Shown in pieces: positions 35,886-43,685 of a stretch of DNA of 64,000 nt; position 1 is the first letter of the stretch; the number at the start of each line of letters is the position of its first letter. The notes below the pieces were generated by a model. That model was not told where the DNA came from and made no database searches. It saw only the letters and a program-made list of their open reading frames with translations. Both the position numbers and the translations under genes were made by a program. Origin of the DNA: an uncultured beta proteobacterium (lineage in GTDB: Bacteria; Pseudomonadota; Gammaproteobacteria; Burkholderiales; Burkholderiaceae_C); NCBI GenBank assembly GCA_903876735.1, contig CAIRAW010000014.1, positions 124,001 through 188,000 on the forward strand. Reading direction: 5' to 3'.

Positions 35886-36932
35886 TCAGCCCTGCGAGCG
35901 CTCCCTGGCCTTGGTCGCAAACACATTGCTGTAGGTCAGGCCCAGATCGACCCTGGCAGCCCCGATCGCCGGTTCGAAACGCGACAGCACTTTCAGTGTG
36001 GTCTGGACACCATCCTCGGGAAAGATGCCGTCGGGTGAAATCGATTCGTGCACCTTGTTGAAGGCTTCCAGGTACAGAACCCGGTTGCCCAGCAGATAGC
36101 TTTCGGGCACGACCCGCACGAGGTCGCCCAGACTTGCGGTTTGCAGCCATTTCAGGCTGCGCACCATACCATGGGTCAGGGCCTGGACCGTGTTCGGGTT
36201 CTTCTTGATGAAATCGAGCGAAGCGTACAGGCATGCGCCCGGCATCTGACTGCCAAACAGGTCGAGCGTCCCCTTGAGCGTGCGCGTGTCCGCGATCACT
36301 CTCACCTCGCCTTTGCGCTCCAGGCTGCTGATGACCGGCTCGCCATAGCTGACGGCATCAATCTGCCCTGAGCGCAAAGCCGCCAGCGCAGCGCTGCTGC
36401 TGCCGAAACTGACAAAGTTGACGTCGGATTCGGTCAGACCGACACGGGCGAGCACCACGTTGGCCAGCATCTGGCCGGCCGAGCCCACAGCCGAAATGCC
36501 GATTCGGCGACCCCGCAGTTGCAGCGGCGACTTGTACTGGCGCAGTTTGCGGGACGAAATGCCCATGGCAACCGCCGGCGTTCGACCCTGCAGCACGAAA
36601 GCCTGAAATTTCTGGCCCTGCGCCTGCAGGCGAATCGTTTGTGCATAAGGGCCCGAAACCACATCGGTAGCAGCCCCAGCCGGCGCCTGCACTGCGGGAG
36701 AGCCGGCGCCGCTGTCCTGAATGCTGACCTCCAGGCCTTCGGCGCTGAAGAAACCGAGCTGGTCGGCCAGGGTCAGCGCCAGATGCTGAAAGCTTGCACG
36801 CCCGGGCGCTGCAATCGCAATCCTGGATTTTTCCAACCGCATCTGGGCCTGCGATTCAGGTGCCGTCAACGACGCCACCGAGAAGGCTGCAGCAAGCGAG
36901 AAGCTGCGCCGATTAAGCCCGGGCGGGTTCAT
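35886..36932 (-). CDS. Orphan ABC substrate-binding protein (NitT/TauT/THI5-like)
   Basis: A 348-residue periplasmic binding protein. The N-terminus NRRSFSLAAAFSVASL resembles a Tat signal with a twin arginine. Mature motifs (LALTLADQLGFFSAEGLEVS, FVSFGSSSAALAALRSGQID) match the family binding sulfonates, nitrate or pyrimidine precursors. No permease or ATPase lies nearby. It starts 21 bases after the recR stop on the same strand, with AGAGGA about 12 bases before the ATG, so it may be read as a tail of the dnaX-ybaB-recR transcript. Confidence 0.87.
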   Translation of the reverse strand: MNPPGLNRRSFSLAAAFSVASLTAPESQAQMRLEKSRIAIAAPGRASFQHLALTLADQLGFFSAEGLEVSIQDSGAGSPAVQAPAGAATDVVSGPYAQTIRLQAQGQKFQAFVLQGRTPAVAMGISSRKLRQYKSPLQLRGRRIGISAVGSAGQMLANVVLARVGLTESDVNFVSFGSSSAALAALRSGQIDAVSYGEPVISSLERKGEVRVIADTRTLKGTLDLFGSQMPGACLYASLDFIKKNPNTVQALTHGMVRSLKWLQTASLGDLVRVVPESYLLGNRVLYLEAFNKVHESISPDGIFPEDGVQTTLKVLSRFEPAIGAARVDLGLTYSNVFATKARERSQG

Positions 36933-36953
36933 TGATTGGGTCGGTCCTCTGGT

Positions 36954-37550
36954 TCAATTATCACGCCGGTCAACCAGCGCATGAGCGATGGTGCCAAGAT
37001 CCACATACTCGAGCTCACTGCCGACCGGCACACCGCGCGCCAGACGCGTCAGGTGCAGACCGCGCGCCTTCAGGCCTTCGCTGATCACATGCGCCGTAGC
37101 CTCGCCTTCGGCTGTGAAATTGGTCGCCAGAATAACCTCCTGCACAAGGCCGTCGCAAGCGCGCTGAAACAGTTCCTGCAGGCCAATGTCCTTCGGGCCG
37201 ATGCCGTCGAGCGGACTGAGTTTGCCCATCAGCACAAAATACAGTCCCTTGTAGGCACCGGTGCGCTCAACCGCCGACTGATCGGCCGGCGTTTCCACCA
37301 CGCACAGTTTGCTGGCGTCGCGCCGCACGTCAAGACAGGTGGCACAGATTGGCGCCTGCGTGAAGGTATGGCAGCGCTCGCAATGCTGCACCGAATCCGC
37401 CGCCTCGTGCAGCGCGCGCGACAGAGCCCGCGCGCCCATCCGGTCATGCTGCAGCAGGTGAAACGCCATGCGCGAGGCCGACTTGACCCCCACGCCCGGC
37501 AGCCGCCGCAGCGCCTGGATCAAAACCTCAAGCGCGTTGGTGTTGGCCAT
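36954..37550 (-). CDS. recR: Recombination protein RecR
   Basis: A 198-residue DNA-binding protein that works with RecF/RecO in gap repair. The helix-hairpin-helix start ([19 protein letters not shown]), the zinc finger [16 protein letters not shown] and the Toprim segment [20 protein letters not shown] are present. The start lies four bases beyond the ybaB stop. Confidence 0.96.
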   Translation of the reverse strand: MANTNALEVLIQALRRLPGVGVKSASRMAFHLLQHDRMGARALSRALHEAADSVQHCERCHTFTQAPICATCLDVRRDASKLCVVETPADQSAVERTGAYKGLYFVLMGKLSPLDGIGPKDIGLQELFQRACDGLVQEVILATNFTAEGEATAHVISEGLKARGLHLTRLARGVPVGSELEYVDLGTIAHALVDRRDN

Positions 37551-37554
37551 TGCG

Positions 37555-37887
37555 TTAGAAAGGGAACTTCATGCCGCCGGGCAGGCCTGGCATGCCCGCG
37601 GTGATCTTGCCCATCTTCTCGGCCGAGGTCTCCTCGGCCTTGCGCACGGCGGCGTTGAAGGCCGCTGCCACCAGGTCTTCGAGCATGTCCTTGTCTTCGG
37701 CCAGCAGGCTGGGGTCAATGGTGACGCGCTTGACGTCGTGCTTGCAGGTCATGGTGACCTTGACCAGGCCGGCGCCGGACTCACCGCTGACTTCGACGTT
37801 GCCGAGTTCGTCCTGCGCCTTCTTCATGTTGTCCTGCATGGCCTGCGCCTGCTTCATGAGACCGGCAAGTTGTCCTTTGTTGAACAT
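37555..37887 (-). CDS. ybaB: YbaB/EbfC family nucleoid-associated protein
   Basis: A 110-residue DNA-binding protein with the usual length and sequence ([49 protein letters not shown]). Located between dnaX and recR as in most bacteria. ATG preceded by GGAAACCCC. Confidence 0.95.
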   Translation of the reverse strand: MFNKGQLAGLMKQAQAMQDNMKKAQDELGNVEVSGESGAGLVKVTMTCKHDVKRVTIDPSLLAEDKDMLEDLVAAAFNAAVRKAEETSAEKMGKITAGMPGLPGGMKFPF

Positions 37888-37980
37888 GGGGTTTCCTTCG
37901 ATGGTGTTTTTGGTTAACTGAATTGACGCAGAAAGTCTGCCAAATTATTGAGCTTTCCAGTCATCATGACGCGCACAAAG

Positions 37981-38050
37981 GCAACATTGTCATGCCGGAC
38001 TTGATCCGGCATCCATGGATTGCGGGTCAAGCCCGCAATGACAATGCTGC
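37981..38050 (-). repeat. REP-like double-hairpin repeat between dnaX and ybaB
   Basis: The best-formed copy in the window. Outer arms CATTGTCAT and ATGACAATG are exactly complementary (37985-38046). Inside are two hairpins: GCCGGACTTGATCCGGC, and ATTGCGGG / TCAAG loop / CCCGCAAT. It splits the dnaX and ybaB coding regions and could affect stability or termination of the shared transcript. Confidence 0.85.
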
Positions 38051-38118
38051 GTTGATCTCTATCCGAGGGTGTCATTAATTTCGGAAACATCAATAATGCT
38101 CGGGTGCGACCGGGGTCA

Positions 38119-39969
38119 TCACCCCGGCTTGATGCTGCCGGGGACGATTTTCGCCGCAAAATCGCGCATCAGGGTCTGTACGAACGGATCATCAAAAATG
38201 ATTTTCTCGGCCGCCAGTTGCCGCTCGGCCGCCAGCGCCACATTGCGCCGGGCCGGGCTGTCGGTGACACGCCCGATTTCAACCACCAGGCGCACCGGGT
38301 GACCGGCAGCCTGCAAGGCCGCGCCCAGGCGTTCGCGGCTGGCGGGCTGATTGAGCGACTCGCGCTCCACCCGCAAGATCCACTGGTCGGTATCGCGCGC
38401 CACCAGTTGCGACTGCAGGGCCAGTTCGCGCACCATGGCGGTAACCACCTCGCCGGCAACAAGCTGCTGCACCGTGCTGTGCCAGAACTCGCCCTCCTCG
38501 GTCGCCTGCAGCACGGTCGCCGCCGACTGGCCAGCCAGCGCCTCCAGGCGCGAATCCGCCTGCACCCGCACCGGCAGCGCCTCCATTCTGGCCGGCGGCG
38601 GCGCTGCGGCCGCGGCCGCGGGCGCAGGCCCGGCGCCGGCGGCTGGCCGCGCGCCCTCGGGCATCTGGACCACGTGCAACTGTTGCGCTGCCGGCTGCGC
38701 GGCAATGGGGGCCGGGGCCACAGGATCCGTTGCCGGCACCGGCTCTGGCCTGGTTGCGACAGGGGCCTTTAGCGGCTCTGGAGCCGGGCTGCGAACCGGG
38801 ACCACCGGCAGCCGCGGCGCCTCAATCAGAGTTTTTTTTTCTGCGGAGGGCCGCTGCCCGGTTGCCGGCTTGAAGGCCAGCAGGCGCAGCAGCACCATGG
38901 TCAGCGCCGCGTATTCGTCCGGCGCCAGGCCCAATTCGGCGCGCCCGTGCAAGCAGATGCTGTAGAGCAATTGCGTCTCGTCGGCGGGCATCAGCTCGGC
39001 CAGGCGCAGCATGTCGGCCGCTTCCGGATCGCTCTCGTCCAACTGCGCACCGGCACCGGGCACGGCTTGCAGCACCGCCATGCGCTGCAGCACCGCGCTC
39101 ATTTCTTCCAGCGTCGAGGCCGCGCTCAGGCCGTTGAGGCGCAGCGCCTCGGAAATTTCGAACACCGTCTTGCCATCGCCCAGCGCGAGCGCTTCGAGCA
39201 GCCGGAAAACATAGGAGCGGTCAACGCTGCCCAGCATCTGGCGCACCGTGGCTTCGCTGAGTTCCCCGGCGCCAAAGGCAATCGCCTGATCGGTCAGGCT
39301 CAGGGCGTCGCGCATCGAACCGCGCGCGGCGCGCGAGAGCAGGCGCAGCGACTGCACATCGGCGGTCACGTTCTCGGCCTGCAGCACCATTTGCAGGTGT
39401 TCGCGGATGGTCTCGGGCGCCATCGGGCGCAGATTGAACTGCAGACAGCGCGACAGCACGGTAACCGGCACTTTCTGCGGATCGGTCGTGGCCAGCACAA
39501 ACTTCAGGTACTCGGGCGGCTCTTCCAGCGTCTTGAGCATGGCGTTGAAGGCGTGACCCGTGAGCATATGAACTTCGTCGATCATGAAGACCTTGAAGCG
39601 CCCCTGTACCGGCTTGTAGACCGCCTGCTCCATCAGGGTCTGCACCTCGTCAACGCCGCGATTTGAGGCGGCGTCGAGTTCGGTGTAGTCGACAAAGCGC
39701 CCGGCATCAATGTCGCGGCAGGCCTGGCAGACGCCGCATGGCGTGGCAGTGATGCCGCCGGTGCCGTCCGGCCCCTGGCAGTTGAGCGACTTGGCCAGAA
39801 TGCGCGAGACCGTGGTCTTGCCGACGCCGCGTGTGCCGGTGAACAGATAGGCGTGGTGCAGACGCTGCGTGCCCAGCGCGTTGGACAGGGCACGCACCAC
39901 GTGGTCCTGGCCCACCATCTCGGAGAAATTGCGGGGGCGGTACTTGCGGGCGAGCACGAGGTAAGACAT
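38119..39969 (-). CDS. dnaX: DNA polymerase III subunit tau (and predicted gamma), DnaX
   Basis: A 616-residue clamp-loader subunit. Motifs: FTGTRGVGKTTVSRILAKSL (Walker A), the zinc-binding CGVCQACRDI region, LDAASNRGVDEVQ, VFMIDEVHMLTG (Walker B/DExx) and SRAARGSMRDALSL (sensor 2). After domain III comes a Pro/Ala-rich linker and a tau-specific C-terminal domain. At the start of the linker the coding strand has nine consecutive A residues (complement of T at 38832-38840; codons Glu377-Lys378-Lys379). A -1 slip reads Asn-Ser-Asp-stop and a +1 slip Leu-stop, so a gamma-like product of about 380 residues is predicted. Confidence 0.96.
   Translation of the reverse strand: MSYLVLARKYRPRNFSEMVGQDHVVRALSNALGTQRLHHAYLFTGTRGVGKTTVSRILAKSLNCQGPDGTGGITATPCGVCQACRDIDAGRFVDYTELDAASNRGVDEVQTLMEQAVYKPVQGRFKVFMIDEVHMLTGHAFNAMLKTLEEPPEYLKFVLATTDPQKVPVTVLSRCLQFNLRPMAPETIREHLQMVLQAENVTADVQSLRLLSRAARGSMRDALSLTDQAIAFGAGELSEATVRQMLGSVDRSYVFRLLEALALGDGKTVFEISEALRLNGLSAASTLEEMSAVLQRMAVLQAVPGAGAQLDESDPEAADMLRLAELMPADETQLLYSICLHGRAELGLAPDEYAALTMVLLRLLAFKPATGQRPSAEKKTLIEAPRLPVVPVRSPAPEPLKAPVATRPEPVPATDPVAPAPIAAQPAAQQLHVVQMPEGARPAAGAGPAPAAAAAAPPPARMEALPVRVQADSRLEALAGQSAATVLQATEEGEFWHSTVQQLVAGEVVTAMVRELALQSQLVARDTDQWILRVERESLNQPASRERLGAALQAAGHPVRLVVEIGRVTDSPARRNVALAAERQLAAEKIIFDDPFVQTLMRDFAAKIVPGSIKPG
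38832..38840 (-). promoter_or_regulatory. A9 slippery run in dnaX (candidate recoding/slippage site)
   Basis: Nine A residues on the coding strand in GCA GAA AAA AAA ACT. Stops occur almost at once in both other frames (TGA four codons later for -1, two for +1). E. coli dnaX uses A AAA AAG for programmed -1 frameshifting, and Thermus dnaX uses an A9 run for transcriptional slippage, both yielding short forms. Confidence 0.65.
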
Positions 39970-40011
39970 AGGGACTGATTCTAAAGCCCGACCTGATCAG
40001 GCGTCCGCCCT

Positions 40012-40017
40012 TACAAT
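40012..40017 (+). promoter_or_regulatory. -10 element of the SRP RNA gene
   Basis: TACAAT ends seven bases before the first paired base of the RNA (40024), the expected distance to a transcription start. No good -35 is visible. Confidence 0.5.
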
Positions 40018-40023
40018 ACCGCC

Positions 40024-40119
40024 TGACGGGCCTTCCCACATGGTGAAGCGGCCAACCGGGTCAGGTGGGGAACCAAGCAGCCCTAACTGTGGAGCCAGTG
40101 CTGGGGTCAAGGCTCGTCA
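40024..40119 (+). ncRNA. ffs: Signal recognition particle RNA (small bacterial 4.5S type)
   Basis: The conserved domain IV is readable: GGGTCAGGTGGGGAACCAAG then CAGCCC, equivalent to the E. coli GGTCAGG...GGAA...AGCAGCC segment with the GGAA tetraloop that binds Ffh. The ends TGACGGGCCTT (40024) and AAGGCTCGTCA (to 40119) pair over 11 bp with one G-U. Size, about 96 nt, fits. It is transcribed away from dnaX, whose start lies 54 bases to the left. Downstream, 40120-40203 contains CTTGTTTTTTAG...CTAAAACAAG, which may end the transcript. Confidence 0.92.
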
Positions 40120-40203
40120 ACCTCATTTCGACAGATGGCAACCCGCCTTGTTTTTTAGCTACTAAAACAAGAGCAAGCAACCGTTGCTGTCCCCTCCTGG
40201 GCT

Positions 40204-41808
40204 TCAGCGTTTGAGCAGGTCGCCAAACGCGACGTTGAGTTTTGCTTCGGCCGTGGCCAGATGCAGGCGCCGCTCGCCCACCCATTGCCGGTCTGCGGCA
40301 AGCGCCTTTTGCGCTGCGCTCAGCATGCGCCGCACTTCGGCCGGCTGCGGCCCGCCGATGCCGACACGCGTGCGCACCATAGACTCCGGCGACAGGGTAC
40401 GCCGGAAGCTCACTTCGTCCAGCGGCAACCTGGAATCAGCCAGCTGGTACATCTTTCCGGCTTCGGCATAGATGCGCACGGCCTGCGCGTATGGAAAATC
40501 CTTCGGCCGCAATCCGTGCTCGCGCGCGTACAGCACCACTTCGGACGCAAAGTGGTGACCAACGCGGAACGGAATCCGGTTCTCACGCTGCAGCGTTTCA
40601 GCCAGTTCCATCGAGGTGGTCCATTCAGACTCGAGTTCCTCCAGCGAGCGCTTGGCGTCAACCCGCAGCGATGCCAGCACGTCGGTCGCATCGCGCAGCA
40701 TTTGCGAGCCGAGTACGAAGGTGCGCGCGCGTTCGTCGGTCCAGCTGTACTTGTAATCGATCATCCCGGGCGTCACGTTGTGGGCCCGAAGAACCACGTT
40801 CTGTGCCGATGCGACGACATCGCTGGCCAGCGCCCGCGTGTCCTGTATCACCCCGGGATTGGCTTTCTGCGGCATTGCGCTGCTGGTGTAGGTCTTGCCC
40901 GGCACCAGCAACAGCCATGGGCGGGTCTGGTGATACTGGACGTGGATGTCCTGCATCAACGAGCCAACGCGCAGCGCGATCGACTGGGCTATCTGCGCCG
41001 CCTCCAGGCCAACGTCGTTGGGGCTGATCTGGGTCCCGTCGTAGCCGTTAACGGCCAGCGCCTCGAAGCCAAGCAGGTCAGCCAGACGGGGTCGGTCAAG
41101 CGGCCAGCTTGAGTTGGCCAGCACCGCGCTGCCAAGCGGGCTGCGGTCAACGCGCGACCAGGCCTGCCGGATGCGCTCGGCATCGCGCGTGAAGGAGTCG
41201 GCAAACGCGAGCAGGTAGTGCCCCAAACTGGTCGGCATGGCCTGCACGCCGTTGGTGTAGGCCGGGACGAAGGTCTCGACATTCTTGCCGGCCATCTCCA
41301 GCAACTGCGCGCGCAGTTCGGTCAACCGGTCTGTGAAGTCGAGCAGTTCGACTCGCAACTGGCCCGTCGTCAGCGTCGGGTGCATGTCTTGGCGGCTGCG
41401 CCCGGTATGAATCAAGGTCGCGTCCGGCCCGGCGAAGTCGGTGATGATCTTTTCAGTTTGCAGAACGTCCTTGGGGCGCTTGCCACCCGGCAGTGCGCCC
41501 TGGTTGATCGAGTGCGCGACACCGCGAGCAATCGGGCCGGCGAGTTCAGGTGGAATGATCCCGCGCTCGACATTCGCCACGGTTGACGCCATGTTGATGC
41601 GCCCGAACCAATAGAACAAGTCTTGGGTACGCGCCAGTTCGCTGGTGCCGCTACCCGCGGGTCGCACCAGCAGTTTGGCGCTAGCGGCCAGACAGGTATC
41701 CGGGGTTCGGCAGAGGGCATCCACCGGTTCGCGGGTCTGGGCATCAGCGTGGCAGCAGAGTGCAAGCAAGCTTGCAACCGAGAGTCGGGACAAGGACGGC
41801 ATCATCAC
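40204..41808 (-). CDS. Exported argininosuccinate lyase-like protein
   Basis: A 534-residue member of the fumarase/aspartase/argininosuccinate lyase superfamily. The start has GGAGGAAATCGC before GTG ATG ATG (41808 or 41805). Superfamily motifs are conserved: IHTGRSRQDMHPT, SPLGSAVLANSSWPLDR and the signature SSAMPQKANPG with the catalytic serine. Unlike cytoplasmic ArgH it has a signal peptide (SLSRLSVASLLALCCHADA) and about 60 extra N-terminal residues with two cysteines (LCRTPDTC), suitable for a periplasmic disulphide. Neighbours do not explain the role. It is unlikely to be the arginine-biosynthetic enzyme; a periplasmic lyase acting on an N-substituted aspartate is an inference only. 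Confidence 0.82.
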   Translation of the reverse strand: MMMPSLSRLSVASLLALCCHADAQTREPVDALCRTPDTCLAASAKLLVRPAGSGTSELARTQDLFYWFGRINMASTVANVERGIIPPELAGPIARGVAHSINQGALPGGKRPKDVLQTEKIITDFAGPDATLIHTGRSRQDMHPTLTTGQLRVELLDFTDRLTELRAQLLEMAGKNVETFVPAYTNGVQAMPTSLGHYLLAFADSFTRDAERIRQAWSRVDRSPLGSAVLANSSWPLDRPRLADLLGFEALAVNGYDGTQISPNDVGLEAAQIAQSIALRVGSLMQDIHVQYHQTRPWLLLVPGKTYTSSAMPQKANPGVIQDTRALASDVVASAQNVVLRAHNVTPGMIDYKYSWTDERARTFVLGSQMLRDATDVLASLRVDAKRSLEELESEWTTSMELAETLQRENRIPFRVGHHFASEVVLYAREHGLRPKDFPYAQAVRIYAEAGKMYQLADSRLPLDEVSFRRTLSPESMVRTRVGIGGPQPAEVRRMLSAAQKALAADRQWVGERRLHLATAEAKLNVAFGDLLKR

Positions 41809-41904
41809 GCGATTTCCTCCAATAATGGGTTTGACAGCGTGATGCTATCAGCCACACCATGGTGCACGGCAGGAAGTCATTCGGTCCGTTCCAGCAATTC
41901 CGGC

Positions 41905-42420
41905 TTATGGCCCGTCCTGACCGTCCGGGGGCCCGAGCGCGCGGTCGATTTGGGCCACGAATTTTTTCACCTTCACCTTGTACTGCTTGCCGGAAATTTC
42001 GGCGTCGCTGATGGCCAGGCTGGCAACAGCCCGCTTGCCGCTGAGCTGCTGCAGGTCTTTGAGCACCTTGACCTGACCGGAGCCGGAATAGGTGCAGAAG
42101 AACCCAAGTTTGCGAATCTCATTGCGGTGCTTCTCGAGATAGGAGCGGACCGGGCTCGACAGACTCCAGAACCAGACCGGTGTGCCAATCAGCGTCAGGT
42201 CGTAGTCGGCCGGCGCATGCTTGCCCGGACGGAGCCCGGGCTTGATATGCAGGATGGCCTCCAGCGCGGAACAGACATAGCCAATCGGATTGGTGCGTCG
42301 GCCGCAGACCGATTCGTCCTCGATTGCCTCGATGTCGGCGTGGCAGGACTTGGCAACAAGCTGCGCAAGGGTTTGCGTGAACCCGGTTCGCGAATAGTAG
42401 ACCACCAGTATCTTCGTCAT
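41905..42420 (-). CDS. Flavodoxin-family protein
   Basis: About 171 residues from ATG 42420 (another ATG at 42429 adds MRS; neither has a strong ribosome site). The FMN phosphate-binding loop is visible at the start (MTKILVVYYSRTGFTQTLA) and TLIGTPVWFWSLSSPVRSYL matches the 50s-loop region of flavodoxin/NAD(P)H oxidoreductase-like proteins. FFCTYSGSGQVKVLKDL fits the 90s loop. Probably an electron carrier or quinone reductase-like protein; partner unknown. Confidence 0.8.
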   Translation of the reverse strand: MTKILVVYYSRTGFTQTLAQLVAKSCHADIEAIEDESVCGRRTNPIGYVCSALEAILHIKPGLRPGKHAPADYDLTLIGTPVWFWSLSSPVRSYLEKHRNEIRKLGFFCTYSGSGQVKVLKDLQQLSGKRAVASLAISDAEISGKQYKVKVKKFVAQIDRALGPPDGQDGP

Positions 42421-42429
42421 GGAACGCAT

Positions 42430-42692
42430 GGTGGCGCTCGAGAGGGGAGCAGGTGTTGCGATATCTCAAGTCCGACCGGGGTGGCGGCCGGTCCGTATCG
42501 ATGCCAAACCCATTGCGGCGGCAGGCGATGATTCTTCGCTGACTTGCGATTACGCAAACCGCCCAGGCATCCGATTCCTATGATTTCCATCAACCTGGCG
42601 CCCAAAGTAAAAGACCAGATCCTCACACAGTATGAGGAGGCCGGTTTGCACCTCAAGGGTGGTCTTCTGGTTCAGGGCGTGACCGGCGTTGC
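42430..42692 (+). other. Intergenic region with no assignable gene
   Basis: Between the divergent flavodoxin and DUF2934 genes. It contains a possible 48-codon frame from 42580 (MISINLAPKVKDQILTQYEE) that shows no ribosome site I trust and runs into the hairpin at 42693. No promoter stands out. Confidence 0.4.
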
Positions 42693-42716
42693 GGAGCGCA
42701 CCGGTTGGTGCGCTCC
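42693..42716 (+). terminator. Strong hairpin, possible terminator or leader structure
   Basis: GGAGCGCACC / GGTT loop / GGTGCGCTCC, a perfect 10-bp stem followed by CGTTCTTTG. It lies 35 bases before the DUF2934 start, so it could end an upstream transcript or sit in the 5' leader of that gene. Confidence 0.5.
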
Positions 42717-42751
42717 CGTTCTTTGAACTTGATGACCTTGAAAGGAATGAT

Positions 42752-43033
42752 ATGAAACTCCAGCGAACCGCTGTCCACTCGTCGCCTGCAATGGCGGCCA
42801 CCAAAGGCAAATTGGCGCCCTCTTCGGGCAAGATCAAGGCGGCCGCGCGGTCCAAGCAAATGCTTCCCCACAATGGCGAAGACCGTCTTGAAAAGATACG
42901 CCAGCAAGCGTATGCCCTGTACACCGCACGCAATTGCGTTGAAGGCTATGAACTCGAGGATTGGCTGCGGGCGGAGGCCCTGGTGGACCAGATCTCTGCG
43001 CAGCAAGCGTCGACAAGCCAACCGATGCTTTGA
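42752..43033 (+). CDS. DUF2934-family small protein
   Basis: A 93-residue protein starting after AAAGGAATGAT. The C-terminal part (DRLEKIRQQAYALYTARNCV, GYELEDWLRAEALV) matches the short DUF2934 helix motif; the N-terminal 45 residues are basic and low in complexity. Function unknown. Members often lie near stress genes, and an Hsp20 gene follows 132 bases downstream here. Confidence 0.75.
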   Translation: MKLQRTAVHSSPAMAATKGKLAPSSGKIKAAARSKQMLPHNGEDRLEKIRQQAYALYTARNCVEGYELEDWLRAEALVDQISAQQASTSQPML

Positions 43034-43165
43034 TCGGCCGAAGTGCCAACTACAGCCTGGTTTGAACGTGCCTGACTGGTCGCCGCCTTCTTTGGGCAGT
43101 CATTTGGTACGCGCAGATCCATGCGAACAGTTTTTTGATTATTTTTAACCACAGGAGTAGCCATC

Positions 43166-43609
43166 ATGAGCAAATTACGTTTGTTTGAGCCACGTCTATT
43201 TGAGCCGGCACTGAGCGACCCATTCGAGTCCATGTTGACCCGATTCATGGCGCCCATGCGAAAAGCAATGGAAGACGGGGCGCTCGATATCAAGATCGAC
43301 GTCACCGAGGCTGATGGTATGTACAAAGTTCGTGCCGACATCCCTGGTGTCAAAAAAGACGATATCAATGTGCGAATCGACGGCAACATCATTCAAATTG
43401 ATGCCGAGGCCAAGAAAGAAAAAGAAACAAAGGGCAATGGCGGAAAAGTCCTTTGCAGCGAGCGCTGGGAAGGCGCGGTGTCGCGCACCTTCTCGGTGGC
43501 ACAGGATGTCGATGAAGCCAAAGTCTCAGCCAAGTACGAGGACGGTGTCTTGACGCTTGAGTTGCCGAAGAAAACGACCACGGCTTCGAAGCGGATCTCG
43601 ATTCAGTGA
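43166..43609 (+). CDS. Small heat shock protein, Hsp20/alpha-crystallin family
   Basis: A 147-residue ATP-independent holdase. The alpha-crystallin domain runs from about residue 45 (ALDIKIDVTEADGMYKVRAD IPGV) to the end, with YEDGVLTLELPKK the conserved core and KRISIQ a C-terminal I-x-I anchor for oligomerisation. The N-terminus carries a small internal repeat, LFEPRLFEP. ATG preceded by CAGGAGTAGCCATC. No clear sigma-32 promoter was recognised in the 130 bases upstream. Confidence 0.93.
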   Translation: MSKLRLFEPRLFEPALSDPFESMLTRFMAPMRKAMEDGALDIKIDVTEADGMYKVRADIPGVKKDDINVRIDGNIIQIDAEAKKEKETKGNGGKVLCSERWEGAVSRTFSVAQDVDEAKVSAKYEDGVLTLELPKKTTTASKRISIQ

Positions 43610-43621
43610 TTGATCCGAATT

Positions 43622-43652
43622 GCCAGGGCCGGCACCATGCTGCCGGCCTGGC
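43622..43652 (+). terminator. Hairpin between convergent hsp20 and patatin genes
   Basis: GCCAGGGCCGGCA / CCATGC loop / TGCCGGCCTGGC, 12 pairs with one bulge, 13 bases after the hsp20 stop. No T-run follows on either strand, so it may act as a stabilising 3' hairpin rather than an intrinsic terminator. Confidence 0.55.
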
Positions 43653-43685
43653 TATCAAAGGAGTCGGGGGTGCGCAGCTTCACAT

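Noticed and set aside
42580-42726. Possible 48-residue small protein (MISINLAPKVKDQILTQYEE...)
   Set aside because: No convincing ribosome site, no recognised family, and it runs through a 10-bp terminator-like hairpin.
43034-43165. Sigma-32 promoter before hsp20
   Set aside because: No adequate CTTGAA-N13-15-CCCAT match was found by eye.
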